In this document: piece by piece, positions 21,302-31,078 of the stretch
Position numbering within the stretch: position 1 is the first letter of the stretch
How the letters are laid out: every line of letters starts with the position of its first letter
Assembly: GCA_963724015.1 (NCBI GenBank)
Contig: CAVRTM010000018.1
Location: 62,001-126,000 of the forward strand
Reading direction: 5' to 3'
DNA: 64,000 nucleotides
Origin: CAVRTM01 sp963724015
GTDB lineage: Bacteria; Actinomycetota; Actinomycetes; Actinomycetales; Dermatophilaceae
Notes under the pieces: model-generated
What the model was told of the DNA's origin: nothing
Seen by the model: the letters and a program-made list of their open reading frames with translations, nothing else
Databases searched by the model: none
Made by a program: the position numbers and the translations under genes

Positions 21302-21995
21302 GTGACCGAGGCGCTGGCTACCGTGACGGCGTGGCCCCACGACCCGCACCTGACCGTCACCGCGCCGCGTGCCGACCCCCGCGCCGTGGCGCTGGTCCTG
21401 CACGGCGGCCAGGAGGCCAGCCAGGTCGCGGTGCCGCCGACGAGCCTGGCCTACCTGCGGATGATCCCCTTCGCCCTGCAGATCGGCGTCGAGTCCCGCG
21501 GCGACATCGCCGTCGCGGTGATCCGCTTCCGGGTCCGCGGCTGGAACGGCGACCAGATGTCACCGGTGGCCGACGCCACCTGGGCGCTGGACCGGCTGGC
21601 CGCAGCGGTTCCCGGGCCGGCCGATCGGCGTCCTCGGCCACTCGATGGGCGGCCGGACCGCGCTGCGCGTCGGTGGCCACCCCGCCGTCACCGCCGTCGC
21701 CGGCCTGGCCCCGTGGCTGCCGCCGAGCGAACCGTCCGCGCAGCTCGCCGGCCGCTCGGTCCTGCTCGTCCACGGCACCGCGGACCGGATGACCGACCCC
21801 GCCGCGACCGCCGGGTTCGCCTCCCGGCTGCGCGCCGAGGGCACGCCGGTGCGGTTCGTCCGGATCCCCGGCGAGGGGCACGCCATGGTCCGGCGGGCGC
21901 ACCGCTGGCACCGGCTGGCGTCCGGCTTCCTGCAGGAGGAGCTGCTCGGTGCGCCCCGCAGCAGCTACGAGACGGCGCTCGAGGGCGAGGACTGA
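21302..21995 (+). pseudogene. Alpha/beta-hydrolase (one frameshift)
   Basis: A serine hydrolase of about 230 residues, substrate unknown. The GTG at 21302 opens TEALATVTAWPHDPHLTVTA. VALVLHGGQEAS is the oxyanion strand. After one extra base near 21615 the frame resumes at PIGVLGHSMGGRTALRVGGH with the nucleophile elbow GHSMGG. SVLLVHGTADRMTDP carries the acid and GEGHAMVRRAHRW the catalytic His. It is 26 bp behind dcd, perhaps co-transcribed. Its 3' end overlaps the convergent ammonia-lyase gene by 31 bp. Confidence 0.82.
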
Positions 21996-23466
21996 CCGTA
22001 CGCCGCGAGGTCGCCCACCAGCGCCTCCGCCGCGTCGAGGTCCGGCAGCACGTCGTGGTCGCCGAGGTCGGCCGGCAGCACCGCGCAGAGCCCGACGACC
22101 TCCCCGAGCCGGCCGGTCACCGTGGTGCCGCGCAGCCGCAGCGCCCGCAGCGCGCAGAGCAGCTCGACCCCGAGCATCCGCCGGTACGCCTCCAGCGCCG
22201 GCGCCACCCGCACCGCCGCCAGCCCCGCGAACGACGCGTCGTCCTCGATGCCGGCCGAGACGCCGACGGTCTGGATGCTGGCCGGCGCCGAGGCGTGGCC
22301 GATGATCAGCGCCAGCGCCGACCCGGCGACGTACTCGCCGATCAGCACCCCCGAGGAGCCCTGCGTCGCATCGGAGAGGAACAGCGGCAGCCCGTGGTCG
22401 CGGTCGGTCAGCAGGTGGCTGATCCGCGACTGCACCGCCTGCGCCGAGCGGCACAGCGCCAGCATGGTCGTGTCGATGGCCAGCACCAGGTACGCCGCGT
22501 GGAAGCCGCCGTGGTGGGTGACCGTGTCCGGGGTGGTCGCCGTCGCGGGCGTGAAGAGCGGGTTCTCCGACGACGTGTTGACCGAGGCCTCGACCACCGA
22601 GGCCAGCTGGTCGACGGCGTCCAGCACCGGCCCGTGCACCTGCGGCCAGGTCCGCAGGCCGAAGAAGTCCTGGATGTACTGCGGAACGACGTCCTGCTCG
22701 CGGATCAGCCCGCGCACCGCCCGGGCGACCCGCGCGGCGCCGGGGAAGGGGGTCGCGCGCTCCACCGCCGGGTCCACCGACTCGGGGTTGCCCCGCAGGC
22801 CCGAGCCAGGTCAGCGAGGCCACCGTGTTGGCCGCGTCCGCCAGCTCCGCGCAGCGCCAGCGCGCCGAGCGCGGCCTGGGCCAGGGTGAACGCGTTGCTC
22901 GACATCAGCGGCAGCGCGTCGGCCGAGGTCAGCTGCAGCCGCTGCCGCCGACCGCCGTCGGCGCGGGGCCGCTCGCCGAGCAGCGCCAGGCCGACCTCGG
23001 CGCAGGCCGTGAGGTCGCCGGTGCCCAGGCCGCCGTACCGGTGGACGACCGGCAGGTCAGCCGCCGGGCCGCAGGCCAGCTCGGCGAGCGCGACGGCGAG
23101 GTCGGGAGTGGCGCCCGAGCCGCCGACCAGCAGCTGGTTGGCGCGGATCGCCAGGGCGCAGCGCACGACGTCCGCGGGCAGCGGCTCGCCCCACCCGGCG
23201 GCGTGGGCGCGCAGCAGCCGCAGGCCGTGGGAGACCGGCGCGCTGGTGACCTCCTCGCGGCCGGCGCCGACTCCCGTCGTACGCCCGTAGACGTGCCGCT
23301 CGGCGGTGACCCGGTCGGCGGCCTCCTGGCCCAGGCGTGCCCGATCGAGCGCGGAGGGGTCGACGAGGGCCGGTGCACCGGCCACGATGGAGGCCAGACC
23401 GGCCAGGGTGAGCGAGGCCCCGTCGAGGCTCACCGGCTGGTAACGGGCCGGTGTCAGTGCGGACAT
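21965..23466 (-). pseudogene. Aromatic amino-acid (histidine) ammonia-lyase-like protein with aberrant MIO motif (frameshifted)
   Basis: Member of the HAL/PAL family, about 500 residues. The ATG at 23466 starts MSALTPARYQPVSLDGASLT. HVYGRTTGVGAGREEV matches the conserved active-site Tyr loop. AIRANQLLVGGSGA follows. Where typical members have GASGDL, from which the MIO cofactor forms out of Ala-Ser-Gly, this one has YGGLGTGDLTACAE, one residue shorter. Downstream, IQDFFGLRTWPQVHGPVLDA replaces the usual Q(D)xYSLRCxPQ and ASVNTSSENPLFTP replaces SxTDNPL. Two single extra bases near 22848 and 22796 break the frame; the motif region lies outside them. Activity as an ammonia-lyase is therefore doubtful. 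Confidence 0.72.
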
Positions 23467-23517
23467 GCGCCCGATTCTCTATGAGCCGTGTCGGACGTGT
23501 CGGTTAGGTTGATGCCC

Positions 23518-24649
23518 ATGATCCGCTTCGACGGAGTCTCGAAGCACTATCCGGACGGCACCATCGCCGTCAACGAGCTGAGTCTGGAGGCGCCGACAGG
23601 CCAGATCACCGTGCTGGTGGGGCCCTCGGGCTGTGGCAAGACCACCTCGCTGCGCATGGTCAACCGGATGATCGAGCCCACCTCGGGCCGGATCTGGATC
23701 GACGACCAGGACACCGCCTCGATGGACGCGTCGCAGCTGCGGCGGGGCATCGGCTACGTGATCCAGCACGCGGGCCTGTTCCCGCACAAGACGATCCTCG
23801 ACAACGTCGCGACCGTGCCGATGCTGCTCGGCGAGCGCAAGGCCAAGGCCCGCTCGCAGGCGATGGAGCTGCTCGAACGGGTCGGCCTGCCGACCGCCTT
23901 CGCCGGCCGCTACCCCTCGCAGCTCTCCGGCGGCCAGCAGCAGCGCGTCGGCGTCGCCCGGGCCCTCGCGGCCGACCCGCCGGTGATGCTGATGGACGAG
24001 CCGTTCAGCGCGGTCGACCCGATCGTCCGGGAGCAGCTGCAGGACGAGTTCCTGCGCCTGCAGCAGGAGCTGGGCAAGACCATCCTGTTCGTCACCCACG
24101 ACATCGACGAGGCGATCAAGCTCGGCGACCAGGTCGCCGTCCTGCGGGTCGGTGGCACCCTGGCCCAGCTCGCCGCCCCCTCCTACCTGCTGGCCCACCC
24201 GATCGACGACTTCGTCGCGGACTTCGTCGGACGCGACCGCGGCTACCGCGCGCTCAGCTTCCAGGCCACTCCCGCCCTGCCGCTGCGGCAGGAGCCGTCG
24301 GTCCAGATCGGCGCGACGCCGGCGGACGTCCGCCGGGCCACGACCGACTCCTGGGTGCTGGTGACCGCAGGACAACCGCCCGCTGGGCTGGGTCGAGCCC
24401 TCGCGGGTCGACCGCGAGCTGCAGCCGGAGATGGTGCACCGCGGCGGCACCGTCGCCTCGGCGTCCGGGCCCCTGCGCAACGCCCTCGACGCGGCGTTGT
24501 CCTCGCCGAGCCGGCGCGGCGTGATCGTCGACGACGACGGCACCCTGCTGGGCACGGTCCGCGCCCACGAGGTCCTCACCGCGATCGAGGAGGCCGACCG
24601 GCCCACGGTCCACGAGGAGGACCTGCAGCCGGTGGAACCTCCGTCATGA
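23518..24649 (+). pseudogene. Glycine betaine/choline-type ABC importer ATPase (one frameshift)
   Basis: Powers uptake of quaternary amines such as betaine, carnitine or choline (OpuC/ProV type). ATG 23518 (or 23512) begins MIRFDGVSKHYPDGTIAVNE. Walker A is GPSGCGKTT, the Q-loop IQHAGLFPHKT, the signature LSGGQQQRVGVARAL, Walker B VMLMDEPFSAVDP and the switch HDIDEAI. A CBS-like regulatory tail follows. One extra base near 24368 shifts it; the true end (VRAHEVLTAIEEADRP...EPPS) stops at 24649. Because of the shift, the upstream frame reads on into the permease as if fused. The next gene overlaps by ATGA. Confidence 0.87.
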
Positions 24650-25293
24650 CCTGGTTCCTGGACCACCGCAGCGAGGTCCTCGACCTGGCGGTCCGGCACC
24701 TCTACCTCGCCGGGGTGCCGCTGCTGATCGGCCTCGCCCTCGCGCTGCCGCTGGGCTGGCTGGCCCGGCGCTACCGGCCGCTCTACCCGCCGCTGATCGT
24801 CGGCACCGGCCTGCTCTACACGATCCCCTCGCTGGCGCTGTTCATCCTCATGCCGGGGTTCATCGGCACCCAGATCCTCGACCCGGTCAACGTCCTCGTC
24901 GCGATGACGATCTACACCATCGCGCTGCTCGTGCGCACCGTCGCCGACGGCCTCGGCGCCGTGCCCGACGACGTCAACCAGGCCGCGACCGCGATGGGCT
25001 ACACCCGGGTCGCGCGGTTCTTCCGGGTCGAGCTGCCGCTGGCCGTGCCCGTCATCTCCGCCGGGATGCGCGTCGCCGCGGTGAGCAACGTCAGCATCGT
25101 CAGCGTCGCGGCCATCATCGGCGTCGCCCAGCTCGGGTCGCTGTTCACCGACGGCTTCAGCCGCAGCTTCCTCGACCCCATCGTGGTCGGGATCATCGCC
25201 TGCGTGGTGCTGGCGCTGCTGCTCGACGTCGTCATCGTCGCCGTCACCTGGGTGGTCACGCCCTGGCAGCGCGCAGCGAGGGTGCGGGCATGA
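24646..25293 (+). CDS. Betaine/choline-type ABC importer permease 1
   Basis: A 215-residue inner-membrane permease with about six helices (LYLAGVPLLIGLALALPLGW; LLYTIPSLALFILMP; PIVVGIIACVVLALLLDVVI). The EAA-like coupling loop is DVNQAATAMGYTRVARFFRV, ending in the family-typical LPLAVPVISAGMR. The OpuCB/YehY type is the closest match. Its ATG overlaps the ATPase stop and its TGA overlaps the next start, indicating translational coupling. Confidence 0.88.
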   Translation: MTWFLDHRSEVLDLAVRHLYLAGVPLLIGLALALPLGWLARRYRPLYPPLIVGTGLLYTIPSLALFILMPGFIGTQILDPVNVLVAMTIYTIALLVRTVADGLGAVPDDVNQAATAMGYTRVARFFRVELPLAVPVISAGMRVAAVSNVSIVSVAAIIGVAQLGSLFTDGFSRSFLDPIVVGIIACVVLALLLDVVIVAVTWVVTPWQRAARVRA

Positions 25294-26039
25294 ACGCCGT
25301 CCTGACGTTCCTCACCGACCCGGCGCACTGGTCGGGCTCCGACGGCGTGCCCACCCGCGTCCTGGAGCACCTGCAGCTGTCGTTCGAGGCGCTGCTGGTC
25401 GCCGCGCTGATCGCCGTCCCGCTCGGGCTCTGGGTCGGCCACACCGGCCACGGCCGGTTCGTCGCCGTCAACCTGGCCGGTGCCGCCCGGGCGCTGCCCT
25501 CGCTCGGCCTGCTGTTCCTGGTCTGGCTGTGGCTGAGCGGCACCCTGCAGGGCGACGCGTCGTACGTCGTGCCCACCCTCATCGTGCTGGTCATCCTCGC
25601 CATCCCCCCGATCCTGTCCGGCGTCTACGCCGGGGTCGAGGGCGTCGACCCGGCCGCGCGCGACGCGGCCAAGGGGATGGGCATGCGCGGCACCCAGGTG
25701 CTCGCGCGGGTCGAGGTGCCGTGCGCGCTGCCGCTGATCTTCTCCGGGCTGCGCTCGGCGATGCTGCAGATCATCGCGACCGCGACGATCGCCGCCACCA
25801 TCGGCATCGGCGGGCTGGGCCGGTTCCTCATCGACGGCCAGGCCGTGCGCGACTACGGGCAGATGGCCGCGGGCGCGATCCTCGTCGCGGTCCTGGCGCT
25901 GCTGGTCGACCTGGTGCTCTCCCTGGTGCAGCGCTGGGTCGTCTCGCCCGGCCTGACCGGCGCCTTCTCCGCCGCGCGACCCGTCCCCGAGGACGTCCGC
26001 GCCGAACCCTCCACGAGCTCGCTGCAGGAAGCCGCCTAG
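25290..26039 (+). CDS. Betaine/choline-type ABC importer permease 2
   Basis: A second 249-residue permease (OpuCD type) coupled to the first by a 4-bp overlap. The coupling loop reads VDPAARDAAKGMGMRGTQVL followed by VEVPCALPLIFSGLRSAML. Helices include LEHLQLSFEALLVAALIAVP, VVPTLIVLVILAIPPILSGV and MAAGAILVAVLALLVDLVLS. The two permeases would form the heterodimeric membrane channel. A hydrophilic tail of about 30 residues ends at the TAG at 26037. Confidence 0.88.
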   Translation: MNAVLTFLTDPAHWSGSDGVPTRVLEHLQLSFEALLVAALIAVPLGLWVGHTGHGRFVAVNLAGAARALPSLGLLFLVWLWLSGTLQGDASYVVPTLIVLVILAIPPILSGVYAGVEGVDPAARDAAKGMGMRGTQVLARVEVPCALPLIFSGLRSAMLQIIATATIAATIGIGGLGRFLIDGQAVRDYGQMAAGAILVAVLALLVDLVLSLVQRWVVSPGLTGAFSAARPVPEDVRAEPSTSSLQEAA

Positions 26040-26064
26040 GCCCAAACCAGAAAGAGAACATCCC

Positions 26065-27005
26065 ATGATGCGTACGAAGATCGTCCTCGCGCTGACCGCC
26101 ACAGCCCTGCTGTCGGTCTCCGCCTGCGGCTCCAGCAGCGGCGGCAACCCCCTGTCCACCGGATCGGCGTCATCGTCCGCCGGTGGCGGGCCAAGGCCGA
26201 CGCGAGCACCATCGTCGTCGGCTCGGCCAACTTCCCCGAGAACCAGCTGCTCGCCGAGATCTACGCCGGTGCGCTCGCCGGCAAGGGCGTCAAGGTCGAC
26301 AAGCAGCTCAACATCGGCAGCCGCGAGACCTACATCCCGGCGCTCAAGGACGGCTCGATCGACCTCATCCCGGAGTACACCGGCGTCCTCGCGCAGTACT
26401 TCAACAAGGACGCCAAGGCCACCGACGCGGACGGCGTCTACAAGGAGCTGAAGGCCGCGCTGCCGCCCACGCTGACGGTCCTCGACAAGTCCGCGGCCGA
26501 GGACAAGGACGCGGTCGTGGTCACCAAGGCGACCGCCGACAAGTACAAGCTGAAGTCGATCGCCGACCTGCAGCCGGTCGCCAAGGACCTCACCCTCGGC
26601 GGGCCGCCGGAGTGGAAGACCCGCCCGACGGGCGTTCCCGGCCTGAAGAAGGTCTACAACCTGGACTTCAAGACGTTCCGCCCGCTCGACGCCGGTGGCC
26701 CGCTGTCGGTCAACGCGCTGAAGAACGGCCAGGTGCAGGCGGCCAACCTCTTCACCACCGACCCGTCCATCGCGGCCAACGGCTTCGTCGTCCTGCAGGA
26801 CCCCAAGAGCCTCTTCGCCGCGCAGAACGTCGTGCCGCTGATCACCAAGACCAAGGTCAACGACACGGTCTCCGGCGCGCTGAACGCCGTCTCGGCCAAG
26901 CTCGACACGACCACCCTGGGTGAGCTGGTCAAGGAGGTCGTCACGGACAAGAAGGACGCCTCGGCCGTGGCCAAGGAGTTCCTCACCAAGAACAACCTGG
27001 GCTGA
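26065..27005 (+). pseudogene. Quaternary-amine ABC substrate-binding lipoprotein (OpuAC/ProX type, one frameshift)
   Basis: Captures the substrate outside the cell for the preceding permeases. The signal peptide (TKIVLALTATALLSVSA) ends at a lipobox Cys (SVSACGSS), followed by a Ser/Gly linker. The frame changes near 26190 (one missing or two extra). The mature domain follows: TIVVGSANFPENQLLAEIYA (the SANFPEN start is typical of this branch), LNIGSRETYIPALKDGSIDL, IPEYTGVLAQYFNKDAKATD, and VQAANLFTTDPSIAANGFVV. It ends VAKEFLTKNNLG at 27005. Last gene of the operon, before a strong terminator. Confidence 0.87.
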
Positions 27006-27020
27006 GCCGCCGGCCCCATC

Positions 27021-27055
27021 CGAAGGGTCCGCCGGGCGAACCGGCGGGCCCTTCG
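27021..27055 (+). terminator. Hairpin terminator after the betaine-type ABC operon
   Basis: CGAAGGGTCCGCCGG and CCGGCGGGCCCTTCG pair around the loop GCGAA, 15 bp with a single G-T wobble. It lies 16 bp after the binding-protein stop. There is no T-tract, as is common in high-GC actinobacteria. Confidence 0.8.
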
Positions 27056-27200
27056 CTGTGCTCAGGTCCGGTCCCTGCGCCCGCGAACGGGACCGAGGAG
27101 GCCGCCCGCACGAACCGCCCGGGCGGGCGGGCGCCGCTGGTTAGGCTGGACGGATCCTCGACTGCCCACGGTCGAGGCCATCACCGGGGACGAGGACATC

Positions 27201-28616
27201 GTGCAGAGACGCATCGGGACGACGCGCCGCGGCATCGGCGTGCTCGTCGCGGGCAACATCCTCGGCGGCGTCGGTGTCGCCTCGGGCATCGCGGTGGGCG
27301 CGCTCCTGGTCGAGCAGGTCGGCGGCACCTCCGTCGCGGGACTGGGCCAGGCGATGAGCGTGCTGGGCGCGGCCGTCGCCGCGGTGCCGCTGGTCGCCGT
27401 GGCCACCCGCTGGGGCCGGCGCTGGTCCCTGACCCTCGGCTACGCGCTCGCCGTGCTCGGTGGCGCGCTGGTGGTCCTCGCGGCCGTGCTCGGCTGGCTG
27501 GTCCTGCTGCTGGTCGGCCTGGGACTGTTCGGGGTCGCGCAGGCCACGAACCTGCAGAGCCGGTATGCCGCCTCGGAGCTCGCCCCGGCCGCGACGCGGG
27601 CGCGCACGATGTCGGTGGTGGTCTGGGTGACCACGATCGGCTCCGTCGCCGGGCCCAACCTCACCGCCGCCGGAGCGCGGCTGGGTTCCCACGTCGGGGT
27701 GCCGGCGCTGGCCGGTCCCTACCTCTTCTCGGTCGTGGCATTCGCCCTGGCCGGGATGGTGCTCAGCCTGTTCTTCCGCCCGGGCTCGGGCGCCGGCGTC
27801 CACGTCGTGCAGCGACCGTCGGCAGCGCCGACGGTCGGGGCCTCGGCGGCGCCCGTGCACGCTGTCGGTGCGCTGGGCGCCCTGCGGTGGGCGGTCGGCC
27901 ACCCGGTCGCCCGTTTCGCGGTGGTCCTCATCACCGTCGCGCACGCCACGATGGTCATGGTCATGGCGATGACGCCGCTGCACATGCACCACGACGGGAT
28001 GAGCCTCGAGGTCGTCGGCATCGTCATCAGCGCGCACATCTTCGGTATGTACGCCTTCAGCCCCGTCTTCGGGTGGCTCGCCGACCGGTACGGCGCCCTG
28101 CGCGTCGCCATCGGCGCTCTCGGGATCTTCGCCGCGGCGATCGCCCTCGGCCTGGCGGCTGCCGCGGGCGGCGGGCTCGCCGTCACCATGTCGGCGCTGG
28201 TCCTGCTCGGGCTGGGCTGGTCCGCCAGCCTGATCGCCTCCTCGGCCATGCTGGCGGACGTGGACTCCGGGTCGGTCCGGGTGCCGCTGCAGGGTGCCAC
28301 CGACGCGCTGATGAACTACGCCGGAGCGGGTGCGGCGGCGGTCGCCGGCCCCGTGCTGGCGCTCGACGGCTTCCGCGGCGTGAACCTCGTGGCGTCGGTC
28401 CTGCTCGTGCCCGCCGTCGTCCTGGCCGTCGTCGCCGTGCGCCGTCGCGGCCCCGACGAGGCGGGAGAGGTGCGCGCCGCCGCCGGGGGCGCTGCCCACC
28501 CCGTCGGGGCCGCCCACCCCGACGGCCGGCGGCCCCCGCCGCCGGCGACGACCGGGTGCGGTCCCGGGCGGACTGACCCCGGCTCACCCGGCGGGATATC
28601 ACAAAACCGGTTGTGA
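27201..28616 (+). CDS. MFS transporter
   Basis: Intact 471-residue, roughly 12-helix major facilitator, substrate unknown. The GTG at 27201 begins QRRIGTTRRGIGVLVAGNIL. Loop 2-3 carries VATRWGRRWSLTLGYALA, the basic motif A region, and the later half has GWLADRYGALRVAIGALGIF, a second motif A. The central loop is Ala/Pro-rich. Helix 7 on reads FAVVLITVAHATMVMVMAM then the His/Met-rich TPLHMHHDGMSLEVVG. The last 40 residues are Pro/Gly/Arg-rich and reach into the TetR operator, so the natural end may be earlier. The nearby TetR operator lies just at its 3' end. Confidence 0.8.
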   Translation: MQRRIGTTRRGIGVLVAGNILGGVGVASGIAVGALLVEQVGGTSVAGLGQAMSVLGAAVAAVPLVAVATRWGRRWSLTLGYALAVLGGALVVLAAVLGWLVLLLVGLGLFGVAQATNLQSRYAASELAPAATRARTMSVVVWVTTIGSVAGPNLTAAGARLGSHVGVPALAGPYLFSVVAFALAGMVLSLFFRPGSGAGVHVVQRPSAAPTVGASAAPVHAVGALGALRWAVGHPVARFAVVLITVAHATMVMVMAMTPLHMHHDGMSLEVVGIVISAHIFGMYAFSPVFGWLADRYGALRVAIGALGIFAAAIALGLAAAAGGGLAVTMSALVLLGLGWSASLIASSAMLADVDSGSVRVPLQGATDALMNYAGAGAAAVAGPVLALDGFRGVNLVASVLLVPAVVLAVVAVRRRGPDEAGEVRAAAGGAAHPVGAAHPDGRRPPPPATTGCGPGRTDPGSPGGISQNRL

Positions 28617-28632
28617 GTGAGTACTCACTCAC
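28613..28632. promoter_or_regulatory. 20-bp palindromic TetR operator
   Basis: GTGAGTGAGTACTCACTCAC is a perfect 20-bp palindrome, 14 bp before the ATG of the TetR gene. A smaller palindrome AACCGGTT lies just upstream at 28605-28612. Direct GAGT/ACTC arms of this kind are classic TetR autoregulatory sites. It would control the regulator and the two ABC exporter genes behind it. Confidence 0.8.
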
Positions 28633-28646
28633 TTACTCTCGAGGGT

Positions 28647-29349
28647 ATGGCTCCCACCTCCACCAGCGGCCGCGCGGCGCCGATGGCGCCCGAGCAGCGG
28701 CGTGCCGCGATCGTCGGCTCCACCCTGGCGCTGATCCGCCAGCACGGTGCCCAGGTCTCGACCCGCCAGATCGCCGAGGCGGCCGGCGTCGCCGAGGGCA
28801 CGATCTTCCGGGTCTTTCCCAACAAGGACGCGCTGATCTGCGCGGCCACGGAGGCGGCGTTCGACCCCGGTCCCGTCGTGCAGCAGATCCGGTCCGTCCC
28901 GGTCGGACCAGCCGCTGGAGCAGCGGCTGCTCCAGGTGGCCACGATCATGCAGGAGCGCCTGCGCAGCGTCATCGAGCTGCTCACGGTCCTGCGGCTCGG
29001 CGCACCGCCGGGGGAGGGTCACGGGCATGGCCCCGGGCACGGACACGGACACGAGGGCGGCCAGAAGGCCCGCGCCCCGGAGGCCTCCGGGCACCCGCAC
29101 CCGGCGCCGGACCACGCGCCGATCGTCGAGGCCATCGCCGACCTGGTGCGCCCCGACCGCGACCAGCTGACCTGCGAGCCCGAACAGGTGGCCCGGCTGA
29201 TGCGGCTGCTCTGCTTCGCCGGCAGCCACCCCCGCATCGCCGATGGCATGCCGCTGACCCCGCAGGAGGTCGTCGGGCTGCTGCTGGACGGCGTCCGCGC
29301 CCATCCCGCGCCCACCGCGGCGACCCCGACCGGAGACCGCCCATGCTGA
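28647..29349 (+). pseudogene. TetR-family repressor with a His-rich insert (one frameshift)
   Basis: Probable local repressor of the following exporter genes. The N-terminal helix-turn-helix reads RAAIVGSTLALIRQHGAQVS, TRQIAEAAGVAEGTIFRVFP, NKDALICAATEAAF, as in TetR proteins. One extra G near 28907 shifts the frame, which resumes DQPLEQRLLQVATIMQERLR. The ligand domain contains GHGHGPGHGHGHEGG and SGHPHPAPDHAP, about ten His within 40 residues, which suggests metal binding or a disordered insert. The end RLMRLLCFAGSHPRIAD...TPQEVVGLLLDGV is normal for the family. Its stop overlaps the next start. Confidence 0.85.
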
Positions 29350-31078
29350 TGCGTCTGCTGCGCAGCCACCTGCGCCCCTACACGAGCTGGCTGTCCGCGG
29401 TCGTCGCGCTGCAGCTGGTCGGCACGATGGCCTCGCTCTACCTGCCGAGCCTCAACGCCGACATCATCGACAACGGCGTCGCCGTCGGCAACACGTCGTA
29501 CATCCTGTCGACCGGTGGCCGGATGCTGGCGGTCACCGTCGTGCAGATCGTCTGCTCGATCGCGGCGGTGTGGTTCGGTGCCCGGACCGCGATGAGCTTC
29601 GGCCGCGACGTGCGCGGGGCGATCTTCTCCCAGGTGGGCGGGTTCTCCGCCCGCGAGGTCAACCAGTTCGGCGCCCCGTCGCTGATCACCCGCAACACCA
29701 ACGACGTCCAGCAGGTCCAGATGCTCGTCGTGATGACGTGCACGATGCTCGTCGCCGCGCCGATCATGTGCGTCGGCGGCATCATCATGGCGCTGCGCCA
29801 GGACGTCGGGCTGTCGTGGCTCCTGGTCGTCGCGGTGCCGGTGCTGGTGCTGTCGATCGGCTCGGTGATCCGCCGGATGATCCCCGGCTTCCGTCAGATG
29901 CAGACCCGCATCGACGGCGTCAACCGCGTGCTGCGCGAGCAGATCTCGGGCATCCGCGTGGTCCGCGCGTTCGTCCGCGAGCCGCACGAGACGGCCCGCT
30001 TCGGCGCCGCCAACGCCGAGCTGACCCGCACCCAGCTGCGGGTCGGGCGCCTGATGATCCTGATCTTCCCCATCGTCATGCTGATCCTCAACGCCTCCAG
30101 CGTCGCGGTGCTGTGGTTCGGCGGCCACCGCGTCGGGCAGGGTCAGATGCAGATCGGCTCGCTGACCGCGTTCCTCGCCTACCTGCTGCAGATCCTCATG
30201 TCGGTGATGATGGCGACGTTCATGGCCATCATGATCCCGCGCGCCGCTGTCTGCGCCGAGCGGATCGGTGAGGTGCTCGACACCGAGTCCTCGGTCGTGC
30301 CAGCGGTCTCGCCCGTGCAGTGAGGTCGCGCTCCGCGGCGAGCTCGAGCTGGCCGACGTCGGCTTCGCCTATCCCGGCGCCGCCGGTGCGGTGCTCTCCG
30401 GGCGTCTCGCTCACCGCGCACCCGGGCCAGACGACGGCGATCATCGGCAGCACCGGCGCGGGCAAGACCACCCTGATGTCGCTGATCCCGCGGCTCGTCG
30501 ACGCGACCTCGGGCAGCGTGCGGGTCGACGGCATCGACGTCCGCGACCTCGCCCCCGAGGTGCTGTGGCGCCGCATCGGGCTGGTGCCGCAGAAGCCCTA
30601 CCTGTTCACCGGCACGGTCGCGAGCAACCTCCGGTACGGCGACCCGGACGCGACCGACGAGCAGCTGTGGGAGGCGCTCGAGATCGCCCAGGCCCGCGAC
30701 TTCGTCGAGGCCATGCCGCAGGGGCTGGAGACGCCGATCGCGCAGGGCGGCACCAACGTCTCCGGCGGCCAGCGCCAACGGCTGTGCATCGCCCGGGCGC
30801 TGGTCGTCAAGCCGGAGATCTACCTGTTCGACGACTCGTTCTCCGCGCTCGACCTGGCCACCGATGCACGGCTGCGGGCGGCGCTGCGCCCGCACACCCG
30901 CGACGCCACCGTGGTGATCATCGCCCAGCGCGTGTCCACCATTCTCGACGCCGACCAGATCGTCGTCCTGGAGGGCGGCACGATCGCCGGCGTCGGCACC
31001 CACGAGGAGCTGCTCGACACGTGCCCCACCTACCTCGAGATCGTCCAGTCCCAGCTCTCCGTGAAGGAGGCGGCGTGA
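29343..31078 (+). pseudogene. ABC exporter half-transporter A (TM-NBD; two frameshifts)
   Basis: First subunit of a probable heterodimeric type IV ABC exporter. The ATG at 29343 (overlapping the TetR stop) starts MLMRLLRSHLRPYTSWLSAV. Six helices run to about residue 300 (for example LTAFLAYLLQILMSVMMATF). The NBD has Walker A GSTGAGKTTLMSLI, Q-loop LVPQKPYLF, signature NVSGGQRQRLCIARAL, and Walker B EIYLFDDSFSALD. Here Asp replaces the usual catalytic Glu, the degenerate-site hallmark of heterodimers. Extra bases near 30319 and 30403 create a false stop (TGA after VSPVQ). About 577 residues. Confidence 0.88.
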
